Below, piece by piece: positions 11,601 through 23,583 of a DNA stretch of 64,000 nucleotides. Source of the DNA: Didymella arachidicola (taxonomy: Eukaryota; Ascomycota; Dothideomycetes; Pleosporales; Didymellaceae); NCBI GenBank assembly GCA_016630955.3, contig CM049992.1, positions 620,001-684,000 on the forward strand. The letters are read 5' to 3'. Numbering within the stretch: the first letter of the stretch is position 1; each line of letters opens with the position of its first letter. Position numbers and translations under genes: made by a program. A model generated the notes under the pieces. The model ran no database searches, had not been told where the DNA came from, and saw only the letters and a list, made by a program, of their open reading frames with translations.

Positions 11601-14132
11601 GATATCCAGTCTCCGCTTGATACGTGTGCAGGTGTCGTATAGCCTGGAAGTCTAGTTTGAGGCTCTCGTCTGAGCTCGTCGTCGTCGTGAGGTCACTTGA
11701 TGTGGGGCTTGCTTACCAAGCGGCTAGTTTGCGGGTTTGTTGTTTATGTCCGAGGCTTCGATCTACAGATCCTCACCACGACGTTAAGGAGGACTGATGT
11801 CTCGGTTTCTTAACAGTCAGCTGTCGTGTACCGACCCCTCAGTCTAGTCGTCTACCGTGGTCCTCGACTCCTCGTGGATTGGACCCTGGACCAACGAGCC
11901 GACCACAGGAAAAGTCGGACATAAGCCCCGAAACATAGATGAGGACTCAACAGTCGTCGTGTATTGTTCGAACAAGGCCATATCTCCTGCTGGATGTATT
12001 GAATTTCTTTCATGCTATCCGACTTTCTCGGCGGCGCAAATGCCAGCTAATACATTCCCTCACAACCCCTCATGGTGACAGAAAGAGCGGGTAAATGACT
12101 TTGTTGTCTCAAGGCTGGAGAAGACGTAGTGACGGAGGCCATGCTTTGACGAAGAGACGTGTTGTGAATAGAGGCTATCTCTTGGGTGGATAGCTAAGTC
12201 GTTGACATTGTTCGTGAGAACAAGATTCCAAGCCGCTTTGCGGCCTGTCAAGCAAGTCTTTGTGTCCATCTCGACGATATCCCAGGGCTTGAATTTGCTC
12301 ACCTTGCCTTGGAGGCTACAACGCTCGTGCCGCGTTAAGTAAGTGGCATCTGCTAATGCCATAGCGCGCGATACATGCACTCGTCAATGGCATCCTTGAC
12401 AACACTTCTTGTCGACATGCATCCGCTTTCACACTATACAGCATGTAGCGAAGGACGTGTGTCGAACACTCACATTACGCGATATTAGATATTGCATATC
12501 TCGCAACTGGCTGTAACAATCTCGGAGTGTGGCCGAAGGCACTGTTATCGACCACAATTCGAAAGTGCGAAGCTTCCCGCAGCGCTCGTCAATCTCTACT
12601 CTTGGAGTTTCACCTTGGCAACCAGAAGCAATGACGGATGTGCAGCCTACTAGCTGTCGATGACCGACGCGGATGGATGCGATCCTTCTCTGCACTAGTA
12701 CAACGCATCGATGAGGTTGAGTCCAAAATGTTGCGAATCAGCACTTACACCGCGCTGGAGTATGGAAACGACTGTGGTCTCGTAGCGGACTTCTTTTGCG
12801 GCTTGAAAGATCCATTACTTCACTGGCAAACACAAATACCGTATGGTACCAGTGCGAGAGTAGGCGCCAATTCTGGCAGCTTGCAGCAATGTAACACTCC
12901 AGCAGATGCGCGTTTAAGCAGCACCATTACTGACGGAGAGGGCGTTGACACATGGCATCGTAGTGATATATACGCTCGCAGAAACATCACCGAGGTCCAC
13001 GCAGAAACCGCAGAAGATATGCGAGAGCGAGTCCGTAACGCAAAGGCTGATCGGCGCAGCTTCACTGTCGGCTGTAGCGGACGCTCACAAGCGTCACCCA
13101 CGTGCAAAGTACCACAGTATTGTAAAAAGATCGCTTCTGCAGGACCCACAGCTCCACTACGTGATCGCCGTCGCCACAGGTTCGCAGCTGCAGGTGGTCG
13201 GGTCTTGGTCTTCACGCGTACAGGCCTTGGTGATTGCTTGTTCATTCTCTGGGTTGTCAGGCATCGAGAAAACATGGTCCGGGGGCGCGGCTTGCCTGAA
13301 AGCTTCGGCGTCCGGGGTATAGGGTCATGGTACTTTAGACTTCGGTGTGCCAATGAGGGGATTTGACCGTATTACTTCCATCGCGAGAGCCGTCGAAGGA
13401 TTGAGAGAAAATGGTGTGACAACGTGATGAAGCTCACAGTAGCGTGTGAAAGTAGCAATACCTCCGGACACCATGCTGTATGGTTCGGCGATCGTACATC
13501 CAAAATTGAGGGCGAGCCACTGTTTCGGGTTCCGAATTATTTGCGAAGTTAGAGCTTGTGTACGACGCTCTCCACCTGGGCATGTTGTTCGCTCGCCTGC
13601 CCCGAAGGCCATGGATGGATGAGGTCGTAGCGGTACATCAAGGCGCGTTCGGCGTGAGAATATGATCAGCTGTGAAGTAGATTCGGCTTCTACCATAGTA
13701 GCCGCGTCAGGCGTGCGGCACAGTGGAGATGCACAGCTTCGTCGGAAATTTTGGCGTCAACAATGGGACCAGGAACCCGGCTGGAGTGCGGCTTCACCTT
13801 CCTGTTGGCTGCGAGATCCTGAACTCTTGGGCTTGCTGGCCTCGTATTGGTCACCTTGAAGAGAGAGGCCGAGTGGGTTGGCCCCTCCAACCCTCCATGC
13901 TTTTGCCCAGAAATGTGGCGGCGGGACGTGGAGAGCAAGCAATTTTTCATGCAATACCAAGACTCTCTCCACCACGACCATTTGGACTTCGAAGATTTCA
14001 CTCTCATCGGAATCCCCGTGCAAGGAACGCTAGCAGTAATGCTTGCACTGTCAAAGAGTGCATCGTGGTCCACGCAGCTTGACAATTGCATGAGGAAACG
14101 TCAGGCGGGCGACCTCGCCGGCCAAGGTTTTC
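11601..14132. other. 2.5-kb gap, no gene recognised
   Basis: Several overlapping frames on both strands (up to about 240 codons at 12638-13366) match nothing recognisable and lack consistent splice structure. No terminal repeats, tRNA or transposase fragment was seen. The right end is the distal promoter of the siderophore transporter. Confidence 0.45.
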
Positions 14133-14242
14133 ATCAGATAATAGATTAGATCGAAAATTTGCATCTGATAACTTCCATCCACGCCATTACGACTTCTGAT
14201 TGGCTGGTAAACGCCGCTGATGCCGGGTGATTATTGAGATAA
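14133..14242 (+). promoter_or_regulatory. Paired iron-repressor (SreA/GATA-type) sites upstream of siderophore transporter
   Basis: ATCAGATAA at 14133-14141 and ATCTGATAA at 14163-14171 both match exactly the extended ATCWGATAA site reported for the fungal iron repressor SreA. A core AGATAA follows at 14237-14242. An inverted CCAAT box (attgg, 14199-14203) lies between them, as expected where the CCAAT-binding complex and HapX act. The sites are about 400 bp upstream of the transporter ATG. The match is seen directly; the regulation is inferred. Confidence 0.65.
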
Positions 14243-14570
14243 GATTTTTCCACGCATCTGGGCCGAGCTTCGGTGAGCTTATTGCCGGGGGTTTCTCTGC
14301 ATCCAGTCAAGCACCTTCGCTTCGCCTGCGCTTACTGCAGGCAACCTTGAAGAGCATTGCCGTTTCCTCACGCGGCCTCGTACGCTAGAAGACGCGGCTC
14401 CAGAGACATTACCCACCTTGCAATGCGAGCCGACCGACCGCTGTGAGTGGAGCACCTGCCGTGAGTACGGATCTGCGTACTTTAAGAACGCACGCCATCG
14501 CCTTCTTGATCTTATCAATCTTCTCCATCGCTCCAAGCCTTACACACTTGGGCCGACTAGCACTGTCACG

Positions 14571-16473
14571 ATGGGTTTCTCTTTCAAGGGCTTGACCACC
14601 AGTGCTCTGGTGAACGGCGCCGTGCCCAACCAACATGCCAACGAGAAAGACATTGCTGATGTGCCTGCTGCCGTCGATGGCCACACCAGCATGGATGTCT
14701 CTCGCCGTCCGGACGAGAAGATTGGCGCTCCCAGGTCTCCCTCATCCATCTCTGACTCTGATGATGAGGAGCTGAACAAGGTCGACACCCACGCCGAGCA
14801 GGGTGTCCAGGCCATCCAGGCCGTCACCTTCGTGTGGACCAAGAAGGATCTGATCATGGCCTACGTTTTGTAAGCCTCTACGACTATCAATCTGGATCCA
14901 TCTAACAATCTATAGCATGTGGCTCATTCAGTTCATGATGTCCTTCTTCTCGGGCTGCGTCAGCACACTCACACCCTATGTCACTTCTTCCTTCCAGCAG
15001 CACTCGCTCACTGCTTTGACTGGTGTCATCTCCGGCCTTGTCGCTGGTCTCTGGAAGCTGCCCTACGCCAAAATCATGAACATCTGGGGTAGGCCGTGGG
15101 CGCTGGTCATTGGTGTCACCTGCTATATCATGGGTCTTATCATGATGGCCGGTTGCAACAACGTCCAGACATACTGCGCTGCATACACCTTCTACTACAT
15201 GGGCTACAACTCCATTGACTTCTCGATGACTGTATTCATCGCCGATACATCCAAGCTGAGGAACCGAGGTCTGTTCATCGGCTATGCCTCCTCGCCCTGG
15301 CTCATCACCACCTGGATCTACGGTTTCGCTGTCGACCGCATGCTTGCCCCGGGTGGCATCGGCTTCAGGTGGGGCTTTGGCGTCTTCGCCATCATCGCTC
15401 CTTTCGTCACCGCTCCCTTGATCACTATGTTCTTCATCAACCAGAACAAGGCTAGGAAGCAAGGCTTGATCACTGCCAACCCCAGCCGTGGCACGTTCGG
15501 CCAGACCGTCATGTACTACCTTAAGGAGTTCGATATCATCGGTATCCTGGTTCTGGCTCTTGGACTCGCCCTCTTCCTGCTCAGCTTCAACCTGTATACC
15601 TACCAGAAGGATCAGTGGAAGTCCCCTATGATCATCTGTTTTGTCATCATCGGCGCTTTGCTGGTTGGCTGTTTCGGCCTGTGGGAGAAGTACTTCGCAC
15701 CAGTCACTTTCATTCCATGGGAGTTGCTGAAGAACCGTACCGTCATCTTCACCTACACCATGGCTGCATCGATCTACATCGCCTGGTACATCTGGGACTC
15801 TTACTTCTACTCCCTGTTGATCGTCCTCTTCAACCAACCCGTGCTGTACGCGACCTACATCACCAACACCTACACTATGGGTTCCTGCACAATGGCCATC
15901 ATCTTCGGTCTGATGCTCAGGTACTACGGAAAGCTGAAGATGTACGCCTTGTTCTTTGGCGCACCCATCACGATCCTCGGTTGCGGTCTGATGATTAAGT
16001 TCCGCCAGCCCAACGTCAACATCGGCTACATCGTCATGTGCCAGATCTTCATTGCCTTTGGTGGTGGTGTCCTCGTCGTTGCTGAGCAGACTACTTTGAT
16101 GGCCGTCTCCAAGCAGCAGGACTTCCCTGCCCTGCTTGCCGTTGAGTCCATGATCGTCTCCATCGGTGGCGCTATCGGTTCCACCATCGCCGGTGCCATC
16201 TGGACCGGTGTATTCCCTCACCGTCTCGCTGTCAACCTTGCAGGTACAAGTGCAGCCGGTAGCGTCGCCGATATCTACGGCAGCATTGACGTCCAGTCTA
16301 GCTACGCCTGGGGTTCTCCCGAGCGCGACGCAATCAACCTGTCCTACGGTCAGACTCAGCGCTACATGCTCATTGGTGGTACTTGCGTCTACGCTACTAT
16401 GCTTGTCTCCATCGCTCTGTGGCATAACGTCGATGTCAGGAAGATGAAGCAGAGGACTGTTGGTCTTTTGTAA
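14571..16473 (+). CDS. Siderophore-iron:H+ symporter, MFS (MirB/Sit1 family)
   Basis: Imports ferric siderophore complexes across the plasma membrane. Two exons, 14571-14869 and 14916-16473, joined after AYVF, give 618 residues, the usual length. The first 100 or so residues are a soluble, acidic, Ser-rich N-terminus (SDSDDEELNKVD). About 14 transmembrane helices follow. Family-like stretches include AYVFMWLIQF, LWKLPYAKIMNIWGR, FIADTSKLRNRG, the IPWELLKNRTV segment and the SQAYAWGSPER-like loop near the C-terminus (read here as SSYAWGSPERDAI). Two exact iron-repressor sites lie upstream. No NRPS or ornithine monooxygenase gene is nearby, so it may take up xenosiderophores or a product made elsewhere. 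Confidence 0.93.
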
Positions 16474-16939
16474 GCGTACAGACTGTCTGTAACGGAAAAT
16501 GATTCGCATATCCTGACACTTGCATGTAAGCCTGGAGCTTTGGTAATTAAATGTGGATGAGCTGAAGAATAGAAAAGTTACCAATCGATGATCTTAATCA
16601 CAATTTAATTATGGTGTTCGAGCATATACACTGCGTACTCCTCTGATGTTGTTTCAAGCCACTGAAGCTTGTGGGCCCCGCACTCCTGATGCCGATGCCT
16701 TCTTCCCGATACAACGTGCTCTAGCCGCATGTTCGGGTCGTATACAGCTTCTCCTTGGATGCGTAAGAACGCTCCCCTTGCGACGTATACAATACGGCCT
16801 CCTGTCACCCTCTCGACACGCGTGCCAAACAATGTGCGATCAATTGTTGCCGCAGCTCTACGTCCCTATCTTGGGACGAGACTCCTCAATGACGCAAACA
16901 ACGTGCCGTAGCCCAAACCGTCGTCAGTCTTGTCTCGTT

Positions 16940-18036
16940 CTACAACAAAGCGATAAAGAATAGTGTCACACTGACAACCGTCACGACAGAGCTAACATAG
17001 TCGCCTGCTGAAAGCGCAGCACCAGCACCGGTGCTCGTGCTGTTAGCCGCACTTCCAGTCTGGTATGCTTCAGCCACTGATTTAGTCGCATTCGCACCGC
17101 CAATACTCGTAGGGGTCGCCACCGACTCCGTGGCCTTTGGTGCTCGCACGCTTGTCGAAGCAGATGCCGAAGCTGAGTGGCTGTCGGTAGCGTTTACCGC
17201 TTTACCCTTGGCTGTGCCGACAACCCACTTGGCGACTTCGTCGTTGTGCGCGTAAAAGTAGTTCAGATGCGCCATTACGTCGACAGGCTGGCTACCTACG
17301 GCGCACATTGGGTCGCCGTAGTGGCAGTAGTCGAGGAAGATGGGGTCGTACGTGTGCAAAGCGGCGAGTTGCTCGGGCGTGCGCGCACGCGTGCCGTCAT
17401 AATCTACACCTTTGCCCACGGTGTAATTCTGATCCTTGCTGCGGGCGACAGCGCCGAATGTCACTGCTGCAACGACTATGGATTATCAGCATCAGAACTT
17501 ATCGAACGCATGTAGAGGGATGTACCTTGCGAGCCTGGCGAAGATGAGCGGTCCATGGCTGGATTGCTGTCCTGTGTGCATTGGAATACCGCACCACCTC
17601 CTCCACCCAGGATGTCCTGAGTGACAGATGCGCCCTGGGAGTACCCCAGTAGGATCAACTTACTGTCCGAGCACTTCTCAGCATACGCCTTGACTTGCGC
17701 CTGCCCGTTTGCAGCTCCCTTTGCTGCAGACTTGCACCATTCATCTTTGCCCCAGGCTGTCGACTTAGCCGGGTACTCGATGTTCTCGAACGTGCAGTCT
17801 TCTCCGATTCCTTTGCAGACTTCGCTGGTAAGGTTGCCTAAACGTCCGGGGTAGGGCTCATCTGAGCCGCGGGCAATGAAGATATGGTAGGCGCTGCAGT
17901 CGCTGGATTGATAGGCGAGGATCTCGGTGGTATTGCAGTAGACATTAGGGTAGGGTGCGTCGCAGCGTTCCTGGGCGAGTGTTACTGCGCTGAAAACGGC
18001 CAGTGATGCGATTGCGAGGTTGAGCATCTTCGACAC
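16940..18036 (-). CDS. Secreted, GPI-anchored CE5 esterase (cutinase/acetylxylan esterase family)
   Basis: Serine esterase of the alpha/beta-hydrolase fold acting on cutin, acetylxylan or similar polyesters. Exons 18036-17526 and 17466-16940 give 345 residues. The signal peptide is about residues 1-21, ending VTLA. The nucleophile motif GYSQG carries Ser133. The other triad residues are probably Asp222 (in GDPMC) and His237 (in MAHLNYF). Cysteines are numerous and there are several N-glycosylation sequons. After the catalytic domain comes a Ser/Thr/Ala-rich linker (about 262-315) and a hydrophobic C-terminus typical of GPI attachment, so the enzyme is probably retained at the wall. The acceptor is a tandem CAGCAG. 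Two Met codons (residues 1 and 4) could serve as start. Substrate cannot be decided from sequence. Confidence 0.88.
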
Positions 18037-18863
18037 GACAATAAAATGAATGAATGAACGAGAGTACGAGATCTCTATTTAAAAAAAATAAAAAAAGTAT
18101 CAATTAGCGCTGGTTGCAAGTAAATACAGAAGTAAGAGAGAGACAGCGAAGATGCCAGCAAAAGAGGAACTCCCCCATGATAAAATGCCTTGACCTTCTT
18201 TCAATCCTCGCGATTCACGAAGCAAGATCTTTTGCCGTCCGCACCCTGGCTAGACTAGCCACATGCAGGAAAACGCAGGACGCCATGAGGCACTAGCTGC
18301 CGGATTACCGCGCCAAGAGCGCGCCATGAGGCTGTGGAGCCACACTCAAAGTCCAGGCACCAAAGGATTCTGGGGACGCAGGAACGGTCGGCACGCGACA
18401 TTGGGAATGACGCGGACGAGGTGTGTTAATAGGGGCTAGACCTGAAAACTGCTTGGAGAGGTTTCGCAGATTGTTGAAAAGAGAAGGGAGAGCTCTAGAG
18501 AGGATAGAGAAACGCGCGCCACGTTGATGAATTTTGTTTCGTCTCCGAGTCGGTTGACCATCATGCGTTCGAGATTGACAGCGAGCGCGTACCGAACCGA
18601 ACACAAGTACGAGGATCTACGTTCATAGTTCGATGGTGATGTGGCGCCTTGCCAACGTGAGAACCACGGTCCGCGGGACTGCTGACATCTTTGCAGTGGA
18701 CTCGCCGATCTCGGTCGGTGTAACAAGCCTACAGCGTTCCACACGCTCGCGATATCATTGATCATTGAGACATACCTCGCACATGAGAACAGCTTTTGAT
18801 TGCTACGAAAGCGATGAATAACCGCCCATATCTGCTACTCTATTGCCGTGTCTCTGCCATCTT
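18037..18863. other. Intergenic, no gene recognised
   Basis: This stretch holds the 5' flank of the esterase (an A/T-rich run near 18080-18100) and the 3' flank of the MFS gene. The small frames on the minus strand resemble no family. Confidence 0.5.
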
Positions 18864-20680
18864 TCACGTTCGGTTTTCTGCGACCACTCCCGGTCCTTGA
18901 GGCTGGGGCGGCATGGCATGGTCTTGATTGCGGGTAGGACCACTTGAAAATGTAGGGTCTGTCTCGACCTCATGTACAAGTAAAAGTTCGCTTGAATGCG
19001 CGCTTGGTCTCTCCAAATCTACTTCTTCTGGGCGCTGGAGGCCTCGATCTTTGATAAGTAGGCAACCAACAAGGCAGAGACCGATCAAAGGCACGTTCAT
19101 GGTGAACACGGCCCTGCTGGCCTGAGCATACGCATGCAGGATGTATGCCTTCTGAGCAGGAGTAGCTCCGATCTTGTTGAGGTCCGGAGTATGATATGCC
19201 ATCTGCGAGAGTGCAAAGAATTCTGCAGGCATGAGTTGTTTGAGTTTGTTCTGCATGATCATGGCGGAGATGGCGAGACCCATAGATCCTCCCAGAGCGC
19301 GGATGAAGTTCCGATTGGAGATGACAACAGCTCTTTGTGCACTGCTACAGTGCGCTTGAAGGGCAATGATCGTTGGTTGGAATATGCATCCAATGCCGAT
19401 GCCTTCTACAAAAAGGACCAGAGCCATGCCGTACTGAGGGGTATCGATGTCGAACAAGCAGGTCAGACCAGCCCCGAGAGCCCAGAGCGAGAAGCCCACC
19501 ACTATGACCTCGATGTATCGTTCCCTCCAAGATATGAATCGACCTGCGGCAATGGAAGCTATCATTTGAGCGCCAGTCAAAGGAAGTAACTGTACTGCCG
19601 AGTTCAAGGGCGTAAGTTGGTGCGCATTCTGAAAGAACAGTGGCAGGTAGTATAGCTGCGAATAGTATACGATGCCAAAGAGTAGATTCTGCACGAGCAT
19701 TGCTGCTACTGGTACAGACCTGAAAAGAGCGACTGTTGCTATCAGCATGGCTGGAAGCTACGCAGAATTTGCGACTTACATGGTATCATAGGTAGACGAG
19801 CGACATACTTCTCGACATAGATGAAGGCAGCCATACAGCAGACTCCCACTATCACCATGCATACGACCATCGGCGACTCCCATCTGAAGTAGCTTCCACC
19901 CTCGGAGATGGGAATCAGTAAGAGTATGATGGCTGCGGAGCCAATAAGGATACCCCACCAATCAACGTCCTTGATGACAGATGTGAAGCTCATCGGCGGA
20001 GCATCTTTCGGCGCAGGCAGAATGAAGTAGGCCGTGACGGCGATAGTGAAAGCGAGCCCACTGACGAGCCAGAAGAAACTCCTCCACGAGGTGTCTCCCC
20101 AGGTACCCGGTTGCGTGAATGCAGCGGCGATGAATGGCCCGGCCATACTTCCAGCACCAACCGAAAAGCCAAGTATGCCCTGCCATTTGCCGCGCTCCCT
20201 CAGCGTAACGATGTCGGAAAGGATCATCATAGACAGAGCAGTGATACCGCCATTGGCGACGCCAGTGAGGCCACGGAAGACGAAGAGCATGGTAGCGTGA
20301 TGGGAGAAGCCGCAAACAAGCTCGCTGAATGCCAACAGCACTAAAACGGACAGGAAGACAGATTTCCTACCTATTTCAACTGTCAGCCAGCCCACTCCAA
20401 AATCGCACGATTACTCACCATATAGGTCTGACAAGCGCCCGTAAAATACCTGGGAGATCGTGTTCGCTATAAGCGCGCTTGTGCCTACCCAGCTGATCGT
20501 CTCTTCGGCGTGAAGCTCCTCGCCTATGGTTGGAATCGCAACACTGATGCCAGTTTGCTCAACGAACGAGGTGAGCATAGACGCTGCAAGGACGCATAGT
20601 ACTGCAATTAGCTGTCGTCTGGGAAGGAGGTTGGTCTGGTCGAAGAGCGTAGCCTCTGCGGCCTCCTGGCGTCTTTGCAT
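18864..20680 (-). CDS. MFS drug/toxin efflux transporter, DHA14 type
   Basis: Exons in transcription order: 20680-20419, 20370-19780 and 19732-18864; 573 residues. A hydrophilic N-terminus (MQRRQEAAEATLFDQ) precedes about 14 helices. The MFS motif A (GRLSDLYGRKS) is split by intron 1. An early helix carries SFVEQTGISVAIPTIGEEL, where Asp/Glu-type residues and the VAIPTI sequence are typical of DHA14 proteins. After the last helix comes a soluble tail. In-frame ATGs further upstream exist, but this start places helix 1 at the usual distance. It lies between the esterase and the ferric reductase. Its substrate is unknown; export of drugs, toxins or secondary metabolites is the family expectation. 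Confidence 0.88.
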
Positions 20681-20970
20681 CGTAGTAGCGTGGTGGTCAA
20701 AAATGATACGGATGAATATTGTTTGTGGCCTGGAGCATGATCGAAGTAATGGTGCATGTTTGAATTCAAGTGCGATGTTGTTTTGTCGGTGTTCCGCACG
20801 TAGATGCTGCGACTTTTGATAAACGGCAGGGTCCACGTGAAAATCGCAGAAGCCGCGATGGTTGCATATGACATTTCTCATGACGCGAGAGAGGCACGGT
20901 ACGTGAACGTTGAAAAGGTTTGCATTGGGGTATCATAGGCAAAATCGCCACTCTATCGCTGTTAGATCGT

Positions 20971-23079
20971 CTACCACTCTAGTCGGTCGTCGCATGTCAA
21001 CCTGACATCCCACCTCTCCTCGCCCTTCCAGACCTCTCCACCCTTGTTCACTCCCGCAACGATCGTACGAAGATCGCTGACCATGCCACCAGGTCCTGAT
21101 GCGAAAACATCTGTTCGCCCTCGTACTGTTGAGGCAACAAACTCATCAACAGCTAGCTTAAGATCGGGGCGCGCCTGGATGTGGTCCAGGTTGAGCTCTG
21201 ACTTCGACACACCGTGCACGGATAGCGCCGACGAGACAGATACAGCCGAGGAGCCTTCCGAGTCTGAGATTGCTTGGATCTCCTTACTCTGGCAGCAGCT
21301 CTTGGGCTGCACCTCGATATCCATATCCTTTGCTGCGCAACAGCTGCCCTTTTCAGGTGAGCAATCAGTCGCGGTGGTTTTTTCGGCTGTTGTGGGCACG
21401 TTGGGCTCGTGGTAGTGATCTTCAGCCGCGCGTGTGACGTAGATATGGATGCCAGTCCTTAGGTTGCGGCACTTGCGCTTCAAGATGGCGAGCTCGGGCG
21501 CGACCCAATCAATGTCACTGCGGTGGCGAATGGCCCAGATAAGGGAAAGCTTGCGGTCGCGGTTCTGAGGGCGGGAGGCTATGTCGAGGAGAACGGGAAG
21601 AACGTAGGTGATGCCAGTACCACCAGCGATGCACAGGATGTTCGAGTCGGATGCCAAGTCACGCATCGTATTTTCGCCGTATGGGCCTTGAAGGACAACA
21701 GACAAACGGGCGTTGCCAACTAGACTCTCGCTGGCTTCTTGGGGATCGGCAGCACGCGCGATACGCTTTGCGGAGAGTTCGGCAATCTTGCGGGTTTCAC
21801 CCTTCTTCGCGCGGAAGATGTAGGAATGGTGCTGGGTGTCGGCACCAAACTTGGGAAGACTGAGTGGGGTGAATGGATGCGCCTGCCAGATGCTGGACTC
21901 GGGGAACATGAGGTAAAAGTGCTGACCGACCGACCAGGAGTCCTGCGGGTGGTCGAAATCCAGACGGACAACGTCACCGTTGACCTCATCCTTGAAAAAG
22001 GTGATGTCTGCTGGTGCAGCGCGGAAACCCATGTGACCTGAGGGGAGGAAATTGTAGTGCAACAGAGCGGTCCTGCCAAGGCGAATGGCGCGGTCAATGA
22101 TCCAGACGACCAGACCTGGAATGAGAAACACCTTCAGCTGCTCCCAATGACCCCAGCACGCGCCGACGTAGACCATAGCCAAGACGTAGTGAAGCTTGCG
22201 GAAAGCCTCATATCCTGTCATGCGGATGCCCCAGGGAGTAGACAAGATGACAAGGAAGGTGAGAAGAATCATGGCAACCAGGCCCCAGATCATGTACAAT
22301 TGGCGAATCCACTTCAGTCCGACGGACGGTTGCGGCTGATAAAGCCTGGTCTCGACGACACACCATCCAATGGTGTGGATAGATGATTGAGCGAAAATGA
22401 GGTATCCCAACCAACGATGGAGGAAATTGAAGCTCTGGTAAGGCATGCCCGTGACCAGCGAAAGTATTGACTCTCGGCTGGACAACATGATAGAGAGAGG
22501 GGTCAGAGCGTAAGCAATAACACCGACGCGGTCGGAAAAAGGTCCCAAGCTCGAGCGGATGTTGTAGACACCAGGCATGTTCTTAACAGGCGTGACCCAC
22601 TTATCGTAGGCGATGCCCACAAACGACCAGATGGTTAGATATCCAACGAGCGTTACAAGAGTGAGGACCTGGGTGCGTGTGACGCGGCCGAAGATGGGCC
22701 TACTGGCATCCGGAAGCAGGTATGAGCGGGCGTATGATGGTGCTGCTGTTGCGAATCTTTGGACCGCATTCTTCCTCTTGTTCACGCCTTCTCCAGCCAG
22801 CTCTGCTGGGAGCACAGCACCAGACGGGTGCGCGCGCATGAAGTGCCGTCCGATTGCCCACACGATGAGGATGCCGCCGATGGTTGCCCAGATGATGCCC
22901 ATGTAGTACATGCCGAGATCGTGAGCCGCATACACGACATCGAGATACTTGCAGGACCCGGCATCGTTGACGCAAGGTACCACGCGGTCTGCATACCCCC
23001 AGTGCGGTTCCACTTCCGAGGCGGCGGTATGGTTCTGGATGTGTTGACGCGCTATCAACATCTTCACGGTGTCGGCCAT
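20971..23079 (-). CDS. Ferric/cupric reductase, FRE family
   Basis: Plasma-membrane metalloreductase that moves electrons from NADPH through FAD and two hemes to extracellular Fe3+ or Cu2+. A single 702-residue exon. The transmembrane core carries the bis-heme histidines H221/H235 and H297/H311, each pair 13 apart. The FAD motif HPFTPL starts at residue 401. The NAD(P)H-binding GGTGIT is at 486-491, and the late ASGPGG motif is near the C-terminus. A loop inserted between the NAD motifs contains two adjacent Cys pairs (SCCAAK and KSCCQSK), which might bind metal. The gene is divergent from the CTR copper transporter with 504 bp between start codons. This suggests joint regulation, with the reductase supplying Cu(I) or Fe(II). 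Confidence 0.94.
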   Translation of the reverse strand: MADTVKMLIARQHIQNHTAASEVEPHWGYADRVVPCVNDAGSCKYLDVVYAAHDLGMYYMGIIWATIGGILIVWAIGRHFMRAHPSGAVLPAELAGEGVNKRKNAVQRFATAAPSYARSYLLPDASRPIFGRVTRTQVLTLVTLVGYLTIWSFVGIAYDKWVTPVKNMPGVYNIRSSLGPFSDRVGVIAYALTPLSIMLSSRESILSLVTGMPYQSFNFLHRWLGYLIFAQSSIHTIGWCVVETRLYQPQPSVGLKWIRQLYMIWGLVAMILLTFLVILSTPWGIRMTGYEAFRKLHYVLAMVYVGACWGHWEQLKVFLIPGLVVWIIDRAIRLGRTALLHYNFLPSGHMGFRAAPADITFFKDEVNGDVVRLDFDHPQDSWSVGQHFYLMFPESSIWQAHPFTPLSLPKFGADTQHHSYIFRAKKGETRKIAELSAKRIARAADPQEASESLVGNARLSVVLQGPYGENTMRDLASDSNILCIAGGTGITYVLPVLLDIASRPQNRDRKLSLIWAIRHRSDIDWVAPELAILKRKCRNLRTGIHIYVTRAAEDHYHEPNVPTTAEKTTATDCSPEKGSCCAAKDMDIEVQPKSCCQSKEIQAISDSEGSSAVSVSSALSVHGVSKSELNLDHIQARPDLKLAVDEFVASTVRGRTDVFASGPGGMVSDLRTIVAGVNKGGEVWKGEERWDVRLTCDDRLEW

Positions 23080-23583
23080 GGCTGCTCAAACGACAAACTC
23101 GTGAGCGAAGATTGGTTGCGGCTACTGTGGCAGCAGACGGTTCCCATGGCTCTATATGACATCGGCAGTCGAATCACAGTTGCCGCGTTTCAGAGAGCAG
23201 TTGACAAAGTGCGCGATGCCAAGCGTCTGGCCGCTCTGCGCGGTGGTGAGCGTGGGCCCTTCCACCACGCAAAAGGGAAGGCGTGAGTGTGATTGAGCAA
23301 GTTCCCCCACATTTAGCGGAGTTTTGCCGGGAGCAGACGAGGCCGCTGGCGTTTCCGCCAAGCTGGCGTGAGGCAGTTTGATCGTCAAGCAATTCGTGAT
23401 TCGGGTGTTGAGCACATTTCGGGGCGTTGATATAGTGGCGAGGCCCTTGGGTCGTGGTGTCGTTACAGCTGTCGAGCCGCATCTTGAAGACTGCATCCAC
23501 GTTTCCCTCGTGCGCATCTCGCCTGCCCTGTCAACCTCAATACCGCGGCGTACCAGCGACTACACCCCAGCGCACATCTCATC
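23080..23583. promoter_or_regulatory. Divergent ferric reductase/CTR promoter with MacA-type copper site
   Basis: TGAGCACA at 23409-23416 is the exact reverse complement of TGTGCTCA, the core reported for the copper-starvation activator MacA in Aspergillus. It lies 167 bp upstream of the CTR start. A weaker copy, TGAGCAAG at 23294-23301, resembles the yeast Mac1 element. Regulation is inferred; a single 8-mer has a modest chance of random occurrence. Confidence 0.5.

Noticed and set aside
12638..13366. 242-codon plus-strand frame in the 11.6-14.1 kb gap
   Set aside because: It resembles no family, overlaps opposing frames of similar size, and has no supporting splice structure.
14902..16584. 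560-codon open frame on the minus strand opposite the siderophore transporter
   Set aside because: It is the antisense shadow of a well-supported coding sequence. It is rich in Asp/Val/Gly/Glu, has no domain, and arises from codon bias of the sense strand.
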